Positions 33,105 to 45,263 of a stretch of DNA of 64,000 nucleotides are shown here, one piece after another. Both the position numbers and the translations under genes were made by a program. Origin of the DNA: Strigops habroptila (lineage: Eukaryota > Chordata > Aves > Psittaciformes > Psittacidae); contig NC_044301.2 in the NCBI RefSeq assembly GCF_004027225.2, positions 17,381,255 through 17,445,254 on the forward strand. Direction: 5' to 3'. Below the pieces are notes generated by a model that saw nothing but the letters and a program-made list of their open reading frames with translations, searched no databases and was not told the DNA's origin. The first letter of the stretch is position 1. Every line of letters begins with the position of its first letter.

Positions 33105-34359
33105 TCAGGTCCCACAAAACAAGTAATTCGCCTTAATTATTTTCAGTGAGCTGTTGAATATATATCCACCCTCCACCCCTTTGCTCACAGTCAAGGGGCA
33201 GGGGAATTAATTTTCCGCACCGTGGGTGAGAGGGTATGGTGTAGATTCTGATAAATCTTTAAGTGGTGGGGCACTAGGGTCTTCCACATTTTGTGGGGGT
33301 CTTTCATTTTCTTTGGGGCCCACAGAGTTTATTTTGGGCCACTCTAATACCAGTTTTTCCAATTTATCAGTGGGTAATCCATCCATTAAATCTTTAGGAA
33401 TACCCTTTTGCCACCCCAATGTCCACAACTTTTGTCTTTTACTAGGAATATTCCTACCTCCTGGGGAAGTAGGGGGTGTCGGGCATTTCCCATTAGTCAG
33501 GCGAGGAGGGGTTTTTATCTCTGTTCGCCTCAGTCCCTTAGTATCAATTTTACTAGAAATATTGATGGGACCATACTTTCTCCCATAATTAATCAACTCC
33601 TGGGCAACTTCCCCCCACATCCATACTTTTTTTTCTGTCTTTCAATCAGGTGACAGCAGTCCTTCCAGGGCAGCAATGGCCCTTTCACTTTGGGATGTTG
33701 CTTGTCTCTTTCCCTGCAATTGGATCCCCATGGCTTTCAGAGTCGGGAAGACCCCAAATGAGGGGGGTCATACGTTCAGGATTAACTGGTATTATCATCG
33801 GGGACTCCTGTTTAACTTCCCGATCATATATCATTTGCAGACATGCTGCTTTCTGTACATTTTCTATCAACTGGTCGACTGTCCCTGTGATTGCGAGGGG
33901 ATCTCCCCTTTCCAAAAGGTTAAATCTTCCAGCCCAATAAGTTGCTCTTTGAGTTAAGGACCAGTGTGCGCAGTGGTCAAAAATACTCCTGGCCCCCAAT
34001 ATCCCTCAGCTTCCTTCTCACTTAGTAAAATTTGATCTCCCCCCAGACAGCGATACTTTCCAAACATATTCGGTTTCTGATTCTTTTGGCGTATGACCGA
34101 AATCCTTTTTAAGTTTAGCTAATTCCGTAGCAGTAACGGAACCTCCTTTGTGGTAACGATTTACCCTTTCCGGGCCAGAGTTTCTGGCCGGGAGTTTTGC
34201 ATCCTTTTGCAGGGTGCTTACTCGGTTTGTTACACTTTGTAAATTATGCCAAGTTTTCTTGGCCCATTCTACCCCTGGCAGAGAGAGGCGAGTTTTACGT
34301 TTCTCTAAAAGACGATACAACACATCTCTGCCCTGAGGGGCAGCTTCACTGCTATTCAT
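33105..34359 (-). pseudogene. Gag of a second retrovirus type (provirus F)
   Basis: Minus-strand gag unlike the ERVL or class I gag here. ATG at 34359 opens MNSSEAAPQG; open parts at 34018-34359, 33685-33999 and 33207-33620 follow in broken frames. Readings include a capsid-like block (PLIWGLPDSE) and a proline-rich part. It is cut by the LTR at 33104, so pol is not seen. Family not identified. Confidence 0.65.
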
Positions 34360-34368
34360 TTATGAATG

Positions 34369-34560
34369 GGACAGTCATCTCAGGAAAGCAGCACGTTTTG
34401 TTCCAACAAAACCCATCCCTTGAGTCCCTGAGAGGTACACACCTAATACAAAGCAAGTTAAATACAGCAATAGGTTGGGGCAGTCCTCTCAGGGAGGCAG
34501 CATGTTTGTTTCGACAAAATCTACCCCTTAGGTCCCTGAGAAGTACACATGTAATATCTT
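34369..34560 (-). repeat. 109-bp-period tandem repeat in provirus F leader
   Basis: Two diverged copies of about 80 bp beginning at 34372 (CAGTCATCTCAGG) and 34481 (CAGTCCTCTCAGG), each ending near GTACACA. They lie between PBS and gag. Confidence 0.75.
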
Positions 34561-34599
34561 AAACTTTACGTGTCATTACGGTACTTTTCACTGCAAGGG

Positions 34600-34617
34600 A
34601 TCCTGTCTGTGACGCCA
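34600..34617 (-). other. Primer binding site of provirus F
   Basis: Minus strand TGGCGTCACAGACAGGAT, 6 bp after the LTR end. It has the TGG start of a PBS; I could not assign the tRNA with confidence. Confidence 0.65.
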
Positions 34618-34623
34618 ATTTAA

Positions 34624-35449
34624 TGTCAGGGTCTGACTGGAGAAAACCCCAGTGCCGGACCCTGTTTCAGTTCGTGATCCCAAGAGTGAAATTCAGAAGC
34701 AAACAAGGTCAAGTACCATAATCAATTAGTAAGTTTATTACAAAAAGACAGTTATGATAAAAAAGGGAAATTATTGTAATACAGAGGATAGCGATAGGAC
34801 AGATTGGAAGAAAGGATGGAAATGAAGCAAGGATTGGGGATGCAGAGAGAGAGAGAGAGACAGTCACCACCATGGATCCAGCGGTGTCCTGGGGATCCAT
34901 CATCATCGTTGGTGGTGGGAGTCCTTCAGGGTTTGTAGTCGGTATCGGAGCAGAGTGTCCCCCAAGAGTCTGTAGTAGTAGTGGGAGGTGGGTGTCCTCG
35001 TGGAGGTGTCCTTCTGGAGTCATCCTCATGGCAGTGGCTCCTTCTCATGATTACCTTTTCCCCCTTTTATAATGAGTTGGGGGGAGTACCTCTGTTCTTC
35101 ATGTCATGTATTACATGTTCCTGGTGGACCAGTTTCCCTGGTCTTGCAGCCTTCAACTGCACCTGTCTGCAGCAATTCTTGGGATAATGGGCAGCAATTC
35201 CTCACACGAATCCACGATGTAATGGATGGAAAAGTCTTAGCTCTTTCCCACTCATCCCTCAGGCAATGGACGGCAGAGTACCCAGTTCAGCTCCTCACAC
35301 CCTTCTCCCAGGCAATGGATATTGGTGTTTTATCTCAACTACTCCCACCCATCTCTGAGACAGAAGATAGGTGGAATTCCATCTCAGCTTCTCATACCAA
35401 TCTTTGAGACAATGGACAGTGGAGTCTGATTTCAGATCAGTCTCTCACA
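34624..35449 (-). mobile_element. 5' LTR of provirus F
   Basis: 826 bp on the minus strand, TGTGAGAGAC (35449) to CCCTGACA (34624). TATA box TTATAAAAGGGGG at about 35060-35075 and AATAAAC at about 34735. The far U3 (35210-35430) has degenerate repeats containing (C)AATGGA every 46-59 bp. A GA run lies at about 34847-34861. The LTR abuts CR1 exactly, so it inserted into that CR1 copy. Confidence 0.8.
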
Positions 35450-36141
35450 GCCCTGCTGAGAAGGACTTGGGGGTGTTGGTTGATGAGAAACTGAACATGA
35501 GCCGGCAGCGTGCGCTCGCAGCCCAGAAAGCCAACCGTATCCTGGGCTGCATCAAAAGAAGCGTGACCAGCAGGTCAAAGGAGGTGATCCTGCCCCTCTA
35601 CTCTGCTCTTGTGAGACCTCACTTGGAGTATTGTGTACAGTTCTGGTGTCCTCAACATAAAAAGGACATGGAGCTGTTGGAACAAGTCCAGAGGAGGGCC
35701 ATGAGGATGATAAGAGGGCTGGAGCACCTCCCGTATGAAGACAGGCTGAGAAAGTTGGGGCTGTTCAGCCTGGAGAAGAGAAGGCTGTGTGGAGACCTCA
35801 TAGCAGCCTTCCAGTACCTGAAGGGGACCTACAAGGATGCTGGGGAGGGACTCTTCATTAGGAACTGTGGTGATTGATAGGACAAGGGGTAATGGCTTCA
35901 AACTTAAACAGGGGAAGTTTAGATTAGATATAAGGAAGAAGTTCTTTACTGTGAGGGTGGTGAGGCACTGGAATGGGTTGCCCAAGGAAGTCGTGAATGC
36001 TCCATCCCTGGCAGTGTTCAAGGCCAGGCTGGACAGAGCCTTGGGCAACATGGTTTAGTGCGATGTGTCCCTGCCCATGGCAGGGGGGTTGGAACTAGAT
36101 GATCTTAAGGTCCTTTCCAACCCTAACTATTCTATGATTCT
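35450..36141 (+). mobile_element. CR1 LINE 3' part
   Basis: Plus-strand CR1 3' region (end of RT and ACTCTGCTCTTGTGAGACC-type segment) ending ATTCTATGATTC. It is cut on the left by provirus F and abuts ERVL protease on the right. Confidence 0.92.
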
Positions 36142-37086
36142 AAGGATGCATGGAGCCCCTGGACCAGTCACAATGGGGTGCTTTTGCCACTCCTTCCCAG
36201 TTAGGCTGATTTCAGCCTCCAGTACAATCAGCTCTTGGGATGCTCCTGTCACTCCAGAAATACAAATAGGTTCTACCCCTTGATACCTTGATGGCATCAG
36301 GGTACACTATGTACTGGTATCTACTAGAACCTTATACTCCTGTGAGACTGATGTGCCAGGCCATCTGATCCACACAGTCCAGTAAACCCGATTATCCCTC
36401 TCCTCCACCTGGATGGAGGCAGGGCCCCTCTAATATCGATCTTATGATTCTCCACTTAAGTCTTGTAGAAAGAGATTAGAATTCCTTATCACAGGAGCTG
36501 GAGTAAAATCAGCTCTTCCACCCCATCTGGCAAGCTGCTCACCAAAGACTGGAGCAGCAACTTTCATGGGAGGATCATCCTTGACCATGATTTTCCTCTT
36601 CAGTTCACGCACCTGTTCCTCCAGAACTGAGGTAGGTTTTCCGTCCCACTTTCTCGTGTCTTCTCCATGATCCCGCAGGGAAAGCTATAGGGTGCCCCGT
36701 GGTGTGTACCTCCTATATTTTTCCTCTTGGGTAATAGGGTGCCTCCTGTTAATAGCCGAGATGTTGCTCTGTACACATGGGGAGCTGGATAGAATCACAG
36801 AATAGTTAGTGCTAGGGTGCATAATTGTTAAAAGTTCCTATTGCTTTGGGAATCATGTATGGAGGTGATGGCCATGCTGAGTAAGCATACTAGAACAGTT
36901 TCTTGTCAATGATTCTATTCTATTACAAGTCATTACCATAAAGTACAACGAAACGAGAACCTTAGCCCAGGCACCAAAGCTGATAAACACTAAAACAGCA
37001 AATACTGGCTGCAAGTAAGTTGTGACACAATGAAACTCCAGACCAAGCACAACAACTCCGAGAGCAAATAAATCAACATTGTGATA
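36142..37086 (-). pseudogene. ERVL copy G: protease, gag end and leader fragments
   Basis: Minus-strand ERVL. 36142-36795 is protease and gag C-terminus (active site DTS, followed by a stop). 36795-36850 contains a CR1-like octamer (AATCACAGAATAG). 36850-37086 is leader. The middle of gag is deleted. Confidence 0.82.
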
Positions 37087-37603
37087 GGCAGGAGAATCAA
37101 AAGAATGTAAAACTTGCAGACTGAGATAAGAACAGTTTAACAAAGTAAAATGTAGTGATAATAGAAAGAATACCAACAATAACAATAATGATAATAATAG
37201 GAAAAAAAAACCAAAACCCAAAAAACAGCAAGCTCAGAAAACCTAAGTGATGCACAATACAATTGCTCACCACCCACTGACCTATACCCAGCCCAACTAG
37301 AGCAGCCATCTGGCCCTTCCAGGAGACTCCCCCCAGTTTATATACTGGGCATGACATGCTGTGGTATGGAATACCCCTTTGGCTAGTTTGGGTCAGGTGT
37401 CCTGTCTCTGCTTCCTCCCAGCTTCTTGTGCCCCTCCTCACTGGCAGAGCATGAGACTTAAAAGTTCTTGATCAGGGTAAGCATTACGTAGCAACAACTA
37501 AAACATTGGTGTGTTATCAGCATTGTTCTCAGACTAAAGCCAAAACACAGCACTGCACCAGCTACTAGGAAGAAAAATAACTGTTACAGCTGAAACCAGG
37601 ACA
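37087..37603 (-). mobile_element. 5' LTR of ERVL copy G (variant, truncated)
   Basis: Minus-strand LTR from GAAACCAGGACA (37603) to about 37087, lacking its 3' end. It has the variant start seen at 15151-15770. Confidence 0.85.
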
Positions 37604-38849
37604 ATTATACACAAAAAGGATGGTCAAAACATTAGAAGGAAAGTTAATTTATCTTAGGTATTGTGCTGGGTTTATCTGGGTTCTTAGATGCTGGCTGGGG
37701 TTAAACCAGGACAGTTATTCATAACTCATTGGATGTGCATAAGCTGATGGCATTATGGAGGGGAAAAAAAAAAAAAGGCATATTAGGAGGATGTGGCAGA
37801 TGTAAAAAATGTATTACTTGGAACAGACAAAGCATTATACAAAAACTTGAAAAGATAAACCTTTTAGCATCCAGTATTTATTCATTTAAAGTTCTGATTA
37901 CAAAATATTAGCAAGAATTAATCATTAAACAAGTATTCCCTCTAACAAGGATGAGTCTGCTTGCTAAAGAACCTGAAAGAAGACCTATCTTTGGCATTGT
38001 TAGTTTTTAACATGTGATTGAGTCAATCTATATTCTAAATATTAAAAAAAAAAAAAAAAGTGCTTCTGGAACTAAGTAGAAACTGAGCAGACAGTCCTAG
38101 ACCAAAAGTATGAGAGTGCATGGCTATGTAAGTACACACCATTGCCAAAAGTCTTTGCTCAGATGCATCTTCCCCTCCTGCTCTCATTTAAGATAAGTTT
38201 TATTCAGAGTTTAAAGGGGAAAAACGTGACTGCCTTTACAGGTGATACCACTTAACTTCATCAATGTACTGGAGAGAGCTATAAATTGTTCTTATACATA
38301 TCGATATATACACTCAGCCTCTCTGCTTGCTTAACAGATGCAGTACATTGCAAAAGACACTAGGAAAAAATGTCACTTTCCAAACAGCTGGTGAATCAAA
38401 GAACATAGTTTCTCAACGGCTTTTTATATGTTTAAAAAAAAACTATCAAAAGTAGTACCCACAGTAGACTTCTATTAAAAAAAAGTTTCTGTGCATTCCA
38501 GTGATTACACAAGTATTAAGATGTCTGTGACTCCTAATTTTTTTAGGACAATGATGCTGCTTTACCACTCACAATGCTGCATTAATTCTAAACCTCTTTA
38601 TACCAGAGACTTTGAGCTGGTACTATTATTTAACTTTTAGATGCCACATAAATGAACAATATGTATAAATAGGTATGTCAATGCTAAGAGCTCTTTAAAA
38701 AACAAAAAAAAACAAACACAAACAAACAAAAAAAACAACCCTCAATGGAAACTTTCAAGCAGCATAACATGGAAAAAAAACACAATGAGTTGTCACAAGG
38801 AGGAAGTCGGAGAAGAAACTTTTACAACATTGCTCTTATGATATGATGT
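37604..38849. other. Unique DNA with short LTR remnant and A-rich tracts
   Basis: A 50-bp LTR-end-like remnant (GGGTTAAACCAGGACAG) lies at about 37690-37714. A runs lie at 37761-37776, 38043-38059 and 38698-38740. No exon recognised. Confidence 0.6.
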
Positions 38850-39413
38850 TGTCGTGGTTTGAGCCCAGCCAGTAACTCAGAACCACACAGCCGCTCGCTC
38901 ACTCCCCCCCTTCCTCCCCCCTCTCCCAGAGGGATGGGGAGGAGAATCAGAAGAATGTAACTCCCACGGGTTGAGATAAGAGCAGTCCCGCAACTAAGGT
39001 ATAATACAAAACCACTACTGCTACCACCAATGATAATAATGATTAGTGAAATAACAAGGGAAGAGGATACAATTGCTCACCACACGCCGACCAATACCCA
39101 GCCCGACCCGAGCAGTGATCTGGGCCTTCCGGGTAACTCCCCCCGGTTTATATACTGGGCATGACGTGCTGTGGTATGGAATACCCCTTTGGCTAGTTTG
39201 GGTCAGGTGTCCTGTCTCTGCTTTCTCCTGGCTTCCCCTCCTCCCTGGCAAAGCATGAGACTGAGAAAGTCCTTGGTTGGAATAAACATTACTTAGCAAC
39301 AACTAAAAACATCGGTGTTATCAGCGTTGTTCCCAGGCTGAAAGTTAAAAACCACAGCACTGCACCAGCTACTAAGAAGGAGAAAAATGACTGCTATAGC
39401 TGAACCCAGGACA
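38850..39413 (-). mobile_element. 3' LTR of ERVL copy H
   Basis: Complete minus-strand LTR, TGTCGTGG (38850) to ACCCAGGACA (39413), next to the element's 3' noncoding region. Confidence 0.92.
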
Positions 39414-40898
39414 GTATCCACCCCTTATTCCATACCATTCACGTCATGCTCAGATCCCACATCTCTCAACACACCATCGCCCCTGTCCCATATATACACA
39501 TATATATATACACCCACACCCACACACAGAGAAAGATATCATTCCCTAGTCCATAGACCAATCCCTGTAAAATTGCTGAACTCATCCAGTCCATGATGTC
39601 AGGCTCCATCTCTTGTAATAGTCTTTCAGGGCAGGAGGGACGGTGTGTAGTGTTGGGTTGTTGCCTGCTGATGATACCGCCAAACTCGTCTGGTCACTGC
39701 TGAGCTCATCTGGTTTCCTCAAAATTCATTCTTTGTTGAGGTGATGATCGGAGGGAAGTCAGGGTCAATTGCTGGCGACCTGAAGACATCTAGCTGGTGG
39801 GCTATAAAAGTGTTATAGAGCAGGCAACAGCATATAAGTGAGTTCATTGGCTGTTTTCCCCGAAAATCAAATCCCCTTGAGGTACACATCGGACTTCCCC
39901 ATCTTCCCGCATTACCCACCAAGTATATCCAGGTCCCTGAGCAAAAGCAACCCCACGAGTGGGTTTGCCTTTACCTGAAGCAGGAATAACCCAGACTGTC
40001 TTCCCCAACAAATTCTTTATGTGCACCACAGGAACTTTATCCCCCTCTACAGGACGTAAAAGTTCTGATTGGGCTGGGCCAGCCCTGTTGGCAGATCCCC
40101 TAGTGTTGACCAACCAGGTGGCTTTTGGTAAATGTGTATCCCAGTGTTTGAAAGTCCCACCACCCATTGCTCTCAGAGTAGTTTTTAACAGCCCATTGTA
40201 CCATTCGATTTTCCCAGAGGCTGGTGCATGGTAGGGGATGTGATATACCCACTCAATGCCATGCTCTTTGGCCCAAGTGTCTATAAGGTTGTTCCGGAAA
40301 TGAGTCCCATTGTCTGACTCAATTTTCTCTGGGGTGCCATGTCACCACAAGACTTGTTTCTCAAGGCCCAGGACAGTGTTCTGGGCAGTGGCATGGGACA
40401 CAGCGTATGTTTCCAGCCAGCCGGTGGTTGCTTCCACCATGGTAAGCACATAGCGCTTGCCTTGGCGGGTTGGTGGGAGTGTGATATAGTCAAACTGCCA
40501 GGCCTCCCCATACTTGTACTTCAGCCATCGTCCTCCATACCAGAGAGGCTTTAACAGCTTGGCTTGCTTAATTGCAGCACGTTTCACATTCGTGAATAAC
40601 CTGGGCAATAGTGTCCATTGTTAAGTCCACCCCTCGATCACGAGCCCATCTATATGTTGCATCTCTGCCTTGATGGCCTGAGGGGTCATGGGCCCACCAG
40701 GCTAAAAATAATTCACCCTTATGTTGCCAATCCAAGTCCATCTGAGCCACTTTAATCTTAGCAGCTTTATCCACTTGCTGGTTATTCTGGTGTTCCTCAG
40801 TGGCCCGACTCTTGGGTACATGAGCATCTACGTGGCGTACCTTCACCACCAGGTTCTGCACCCGAGCAGCGATATCTTGCCACATTGCAGCAGCCGAA
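39414..40898 (-). pseudogene. ERVL copy H integrase and RNase H end, 5' truncated
   Basis: Same order as 20311-21780 in copy C: TA/CA microsatellite (about 39490-39530), integrase C-terminus (39844-40167), core (40170-40608) with GKIEWYN, and the region before it to 40898. A stop and frameshift near 40270-40340 break it. Homology ends at about 40898 inside RNase H. Confidence 0.87.
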
Positions 40899-41556
40899 AA
40901 CTTAAGTTTCCTCAATACTACTCAACACACTTTTTTTCCCTCCAAGAAATCACAAGAAAGGAAATGGGCCAGTCCCTCCCAACCCACTACATCTGTTCAT
41001 AAGTTGTGAAGTGATACCTTCAACTGCCCTTTTTTTTTCTTTCTGCAAATATTTCTCCACCCATATATATCGACAAGGATACATATCTCAGCGTTCTTAA
41101 GTATTTATCATTTCATTCCCTAAACTGAAAATATTAGGCAAATAGAAGTACACCGCCACCTGACAGGCAAGGCAGACTACTGACCACCACTTTCTGTCCT
41201 GCTCATAACATGCCTCCGGGCTGAGCCGGTGAAGCAGAACGAAAAAAGACTACGCAAAGATGCCCCAACAGCCAGAAAGGAGCAAACTGCTAAGTCTATC
41301 CGCAGCTGTACAGCAGGGCTACTTAGCACACCGCACCTAACCCGCAATCACCGCCTCCTGATGAGCAAAGGCCTCAACAGTATCTTCGTCCCTGGGCCCT
41401 AGGGAGCAGCGGAGGTGCCTGCCAGCCCCACGCATATAGCAGACTCATTACCTACAGTGGTGGGGATGGGATGGCCTGTCTCACTCAGCACCTTCTACCC
41501 CTTCCTGCGGTTGCTGCCGCCACCACTTTTTGTTAAGCGAAAGGTTTACTGCTCAC
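40899..41556. other. Unique DNA upstream of the promoter
   Basis: No repeat or exon recognised. CpG content rises from about 41200. Confidence 0.6.
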
Positions 41557-41850
41557 CTTCCAAGTCCTGATGGCTTGAAGTAGGGAAAGCGACAGTACTT
41601 CTCTCACACTAGAAAGCGAGCAGGACCAGAGAAAAGCTTCACTTTACTAAAGAGTCATGTAAAACCATCGCCCTAAGCAGCACCATCACCCTCGCCCAGT
41701 GGCAGAGAGAATGGAGTTCCCTACCTCATCGGGTTACAGAGGTGAAACCCAACGCTAGCGCTACAGAAACGACGAAACCAAAATGGCGGCTATCCCCTGA
41801 CAGGAGGAAGACAGCAGCTGCAGCAGATTACGTCTCCAGGAACCAACTGT
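41557..41850 (-). promoter_or_regulatory. Possible divergent first exon opposite CERT1
   Basis: A good minus-strand donor, GGAAG|GTGAGC, lies at 41551-41561, and a YY1-like AAATGGCGGC is at 41780-41789, both typical of a noncoding first exon in a bidirectional promoter. In human, POLK starts divergently from CERT1. No POLK coding exon was found in the 41 kb to the left, so the transcript, if any, may be truncated. Confidence 0.4.
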
Positions 41851-42960
41851 GGCTAGGTTTACTGCTGTACAGAAAACTACAACTCCCTGCAGGCGCCGCG
41901 CGGCCCGGCTAGTGGAGCTGGGAAGGAAGGTGAGGGGCGGAGCTGATAAATAGTGACACAGAGCACCCACCTCACGTAAGATAGTGGAGTGTGCAGCAAG
42001 CAGATACGTATTCGTTTTTCTTTTCGTTACCACTGCCTTGTGGCTCTTGTTGAGAGTAGGGGCTGTGGAGCTACAGTGAGGAGGGAGCTTAAGCTTGTTT
42101 GCCTCGGCGCCAGCTGGTCTCTGGCAAGGGCGGGCAGTGCTGCTCAGATAGAGCCTGCTGCTCCTTCAGCAGCAGTAGCAGAGCGAGGAGACGGCTGAGG
42201 CTGCTGCTGGGGGGCGGGGTTGCTTGGCTCTTTCCTGCTCGGCTATGTCAGACAATCAGAGTTGCAATTCCTCCAGCTCTGAAGAGGATCCCGAGACCGA
42301 GCTCGGGCTGCCTGTTGAGCTCTGCGGGGTGCTCAGCAAGGTAAGCTGCTTTTCCTCCTCTTTGCAACTTGTGCCTGGTGGTCTTTCGCTTCTCCTCTCC
42401 ATACTACGCTCTCTTCCCCCTGCAGCTGGCTGGGGGGTTGTCAACCCCGTTCGCCTGTCTCCTCACCACACTGCTTCGGACGATCAGGCTGAGAGGCCTG
42501 GTGTGGGTGTGAGAGACGCCAGCATGGCCGAGGCAGTCGCCACCTGATGGTGAGGAATCTGCTCTGACGTCTGGCGCGAACCGCCCGCGCCCCCTCCCTC
42601 AGCCGGGGGCACTAGCACGTCCTTGATGGGTGGGGGGGCTTGCGTATTTACCCCCACATCTGTGCAGCGTGCCCCCGCCCACCCCTGAAAAGCGGTGTGA
42701 GGAAGCACTTTCTCGGGAAAGAAGAGGTGTGGGTGCGACTTCAGCCCTGGCTGAAGGAGGCGTTGGCGCCCGGCCTTGGGAGTCCCTGCCGCTCCCTCCG
42801 TACTGACCCCGCTGGCTGCCTGACATGAGCTTCTAGAGAGCGAGGCCCGCGAGGGAGCGGCCGGGTGCGCGTGGAGAGGGTGTCTCCTCCACTCCTCAGG
42901 CTCCTGGCCGAAGCTGGCGGCGGGCCCGAGTGAGGGTTGGGCCCGCGGCATCCCGATTCT
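41750..42960 (+). promoter_or_regulatory. CERT1: CpG-rich CERT1 promoter and first exon region
   Basis: GC- and CpG-rich, in contrast with the AT-rich surroundings. It includes GGCGCCGCGCGGCCCGG at about 41891 and ends in CpG-rich intron 1. It holds the 5' untranslated region and start codon of CERT1. No retroelement lies inside it although both sides are filled with them. No TATA box is obvious. Confidence 0.75.
42245..42340 (+). CDS. CERT1: CERT1 exon 1 (coding part)
   Basis: ATG at 42245, 32 codons, donor AAG|GTAAGC. It reads MSDNQS...SSEEDPETE...CGVLSK, the N-terminus of ceramide transfer protein, which carries ceramide from ER to trans-Golgi for sphingomyelin synthesis. The last residues (CGVLSK) begin the PH domain. 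Compared with the human protein as I recall it, there are five changes in 32 residues: W7C, G11S, S20L, P22L and R26L. That is many for this very conserved protein. An in-frame TTG upstream is not a likely start. The rest of the protein lies beyond the window. Confidence 0.93.
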
Positions 42961-45229
42961 TTGTCTGGGAGCTCTTGAAGGCAGATGCAGCCTGTGGTCA
43001 CTTCCCAGGAGCAGGCCGCAGCATAACTTGTAGTCCAAGTATCAAAACGGGGCAATAAAATATCTCTGCAGCAAGAGATATGGGAGGTGGGGAGGAGTGG
43101 AAGGAAGCCTGTTTTTTTTTCCCCTTTTAAAAATAAAGACTTTTTTTCTCTTTTATTATTGAAAATAAGATGACTTGCAAGCATGTGTTGGATGGTACTG
43201 GAAAACTTTAGGAGAGCTTCAAACTTGAATATTGAATTAAGTTTGGGAGCAGATTTTTTTACAGCTGTAATGGGGCCAGCACTCTGCTTTTTGTGAGGGA
43301 CTCTCTGAACTCCTTCCAGTCATGAAAATATTTTTAAGTTCAGAGATGGGAGGAAAGGTTAGGAGAAAAGGCGGCCCTTGGCTCTAATCTGTAAGACTTT
43401 TATAATCTAATAAGATCTAGTGCTGTTTTTTACTGGTGTAGCAAGTGAAGCCATGGCTGCTTCTGACATTCTGTAGTTTAGGTATGTGCAAACTTTTCTG
43501 GATGATTGTGCTGATTGTAGCTGATGCTACCTTTCATGTGAGAACATGGGATGTAATCCGAATAGTCAAGTATGGTGAAACCTGTTGCAGTGCATATGCT
43601 TGAGGGATAAGTTTACCTTTTGCTAGTTGATGACTCAGCAATACTTGAGACTAATTAAAATGAAATGGTAGCATAGCAAACATTCTGCTAAATAAATATT
43701 TATTTTTAGTAACTTATTGTATACAATTACATTTTTAAATCAATAAAAGTAGGTTGCAGCTCTCTGTACTTAGTAGTGTTTCAGTTGTTCTGCCCTTTAG
43801 TAAAGAGGGAAGCTTTGAAGGAAACAGAGTAAATTGTTGAGAGTCTTATTAGAAGCGTGTCCTGCCAGTCTCTTTAAATGTTTCAGAACTTTTTTCCATT
43901 GTATTTCCTGCTTGTTTTAAGAAATACTGAACTTAACAATTCAGTGTATTAAGAGATTGTAAAGGGCTTTATCTTTGGAGAGCAAATCTAGGTCTTAGCT
44001 ATGCTTGAAAATTGTTAGGAATTTCTCAGTTATAGAATGTTTTATGTAGACCTCCTCTTATTATTAATAGAGTTAATGTGATGTTATGGGACATGTATTA
44101 ACTAATATGTGTAGTATAGTGTAGAAATGAGTCTGTTAGTCCACTTCCCCCCCCTACATTTATATGTTATAAAAATGGTGAGTAATGGTTGGCATTAAAT
44201 GCTAAAAAGAGACATTTAAAACTTGGAGCTTTTTGTTAAAGAATGGTTGTCATGAAGTCAAGAAGTGCTTGCATGATAAAATTTTCCATGCTTTTTTTTT
44301 CCATTTTTATCTAATTTACGATTTTTGCGCTGTGATTGAAGACCAAACATCAGCGTGTAGCCAGAGTGTTAGAACAGTCCTGGTTGATGTCATATAATTC
44401 TACAAAGCACAGTTCAGTATTGTTGAGAGGATGTTGCAAATAAGATGACTAATAATCAGAACTTTTAGTCACTTCTAACTGCATTTTTGTAGGATGAATC
44501 CAGGACTTGTTCCTGGAATATTGTTTTCATTCCATGTGTGGATGTGGAGTACCTAGAAAAATCTGAATAACAAAAGGATGATTGTATGTCTGCTGATTAA
44601 CAAGTATCATCTTAATGAGAAAGTGGTTAGGAATTAAAATCTAAAGCAATATCTATAGAAAATATTAAATTGATAAAGAATTGATTGCTCTAGGCACTGT
44701 AGTAGTTATATACTGTACTGGTGGGATAATGGCATATTTTTATTTATATGAAGATACTTCAATATGAAGATACTTCAGTAAAATCATTTTTGTAGAAATT
44801 AACTTTATATAAAATTAATTTATTTCATGTTTTGCTTAAGCTTGGCTTTTGGTCTAACTCCAGATTTTAAATCAAATTACTAAACTCACCTCAGTGATTA
44901 ATGTTTTATCCCCTATTTACACCACACCCCTCCTTCCCCCATTTGTCATCAGTATGCTTATTACCTTTATTTTAACTGGTCTTGGCAATGCAGTTGCAGT
45001 TAAGGCATCTGTTATCTTATTGTTCATTTGAAACAACTGTTTTTTTAGTACCTTCAGGAGTTTGTAAAATGATTTAAGAGAGCTCTGGACAGAAGAGGAA
45101 TAAAAGTTCTCAGTTGGGAAGAACCTTTATAGAAGTTAGTGTGGGTGTTTGCGTGTGGGTTTTTTTGGTGCTTAAAGCCTGAGAAACATCAGTCAAACTA
45201 TTTTTGTTGTTGATCTATTAGCTGATCTT

Positions 45230-45263
<34 letters not shown>

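Noticed and set aside
42224-42244. In-frame upstream extension of CERT1
   Set aside because: The codon at 42224 is TTG, not ATG; the ATG at 42245 matches the conserved protein start.
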